From positions 868,001-932,000 of the forward strand of contig NZ_PYAW01000003.1 of assembly GCF_003014755.1 (NCBI RefSeq): a stretch of DNA of 64,000 nucleotides. The letters run 5' to 3'. The notes under the pieces are model-generated. The model did no database searches and was not told the origin of the DNA. It saw only the letters and a program-made list of their open reading frames with translations. Of the stretch, positions 63,520-64,000 are shown piece by piece (the stretch's first letter is position 1; every line of letters begins with the position of its first letter). This DNA is from Chitinophaga niastensis. Its GTDB lineage: Bacteria; Bacteroidota; Bacteroidia; Chitinophagales; Chitinophagaceae. The position numbers and the translations under genes were made by a program.

Positions 63520-64000
63520 CTACAGCGTAACACCTACTCCTATCTGGATGCTCTGATTTTTCCAGTTGCTGGTGTTAGCTACATCTTTGTAATCTTTCAC
63601 GTCGTTGAAACCAATGATGTAACGGGCACTGATGTTGATAATCGGGAGTTGCAGCCACAAACCAGCTACACCGGAAATATCACCACCTTTGAAAGCCTGA
63701 TTGGCAGCGCTAAGTACTTTCTTGTCGCTTACCATAGCTCCAAACTGAGGTCCTACCTGTAATTTAATACGGGGACTGCCCAAATCAATATTAGCCAGCA
63801 ATGGGATACTCAGGTAATTCATGTTAATGCTTTTTCCATTATCACTCAGATTACCTGTGTTATAAATCTGGCTGAAATCGTCTGTAGTTTTGGTTTTGGT
63901 AGAAGAGAACACTAATTCACCCTGTACTCCAAAACCCTTGATCAGGTTTACCTGCGCAAAACCGCCAATGTGGTAGCCCAACTTAAATCCATTCTGAAAG
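63520..64000 (-). CDS. Outer-membrane beta-barrel protein, C-terminal part (cut by window edge)
   Basis: The frame is open through the right edge, so only the last about 160 codons are seen. The sequence FKLGYHIGGFAQVNLIKGFGVQGELVFSSTKTK, with strands such as MNYLSIPLLANIDLG, IKLQVGPQFGAMVS and ISARYIIGFNDV and the final SIQIGVGVTL, is the pattern of the small PorT-like/OMP beta-barrel family common in Bacteroidota. A start codon TTG at 63981 is not needed, because upstream codons continue without a stop. Function unknown; it likely belongs to its own transcript, ended by the terminator before lon. Confidence 0.8.
   Translation of the reverse strand, partial: FQNGFKLGYHIGGFAQVNLIKGFGVQGELVFSSTKTKTTDDFSQIYNTGNLSDNGKSINMNYLSIPLLANIDLGSPRIKLQVGPQFGAMVSDKKVLSAANQAFKGGDISGVAGLWLQLPIINISARYIIGFNDVKDYKDVANTSNWKNQSIQIGVGVTL

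Overview
The window looks like a chromosome segment from a Bacteroidota bacterium of the Chitinophaga type. Supporting signs are promoter elements of the form TTTG / TAnnTTTG instead of the E. coli type, type IX secretion (T9SS) genes (PorP/SprF, PorE-like OmpA, a gliding-motility C-terminal domain), Calx-beta and DUF5977-like giant surface proteins, a SusC/FecA-era TonB receptor, and a tmRNA tag of GESNYAMAA. No rRNA, tRNA, IS element, prophage or CRISPR array was seen.

Region 1 (1-2722): the 5' part of zwf (glucose-6-phosphate dehydrogenase), cut by the window edge, and a TonB-dependent receptor. Region 2 (2789-28294): one minus-strand operon-like run of seven genes spanning 25.5 kb. In transcription order it encodes a coiled-coil/outer-membrane beta-barrel protein, an Ig-like secreted protein, a 3705-residue SpvB-like/PA14 protein ending in 26 tandem cysteine-containing repeats, a small YD-repeat/carbohydrate-binding-like protein, a LolA-like protein, a 2827-residue RHS protein with a papain-like (Cys/His) C-terminal tip, and a small AT-rich lipoprotein that is a candidate immunity protein. 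I read it as a split RHS polymorphic-toxin system with its own envelope components. Region 3 (28897-30396): a divergent gene encoding a protein with a leader resembling extracellular contractile injection (eCIS) cargo and an HExxH metallopeptidase-like domain, a second candidate toxin.

Region 4 (30413-36684) is housekeeping: tmRNA, rseP, dxr, a GH3-family acyl-adenylase, rplU-rpmA with a good promoter, and a histone H1-like Lys/Ala/Pro repeat protein. Region 5 (36895-40491): polX whose polymerase active-site aspartates appear to be lost, prsW, a DsbA-family protein and a GNAT acetyltransferase. Region 6 (40695-44897): a four-gene minus-strand operon (porin, Tat-exported Rieske protein, imelysin lipoprotein, di-haem oxidoreductase), probably periplasmic iron/redox handling. 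Region 7 (45172-57964): a four-gene T9SS module (giant Calx-beta adhesin with type B sorting domain, PorP/SprF, PorE-like, beta-propeller/Calx-beta protein) ended by a strong terminator. Region 8 (58440-64000): ahcY, pdxJ, lon and a partial outer-membrane beta-barrel gene.

A non-coding theme runs through 35-61 kb: at least five intergenic inverted-repeat elements of about 75-160 bp. Arms of four of them are built from tandem 7-base words (NNTTAGC or AATTRCG), they differ between arms by whole words, two share a GTAAAAATGCAGCGGAG core, and in two cases the word supplies the stop codon of the upstream gene.
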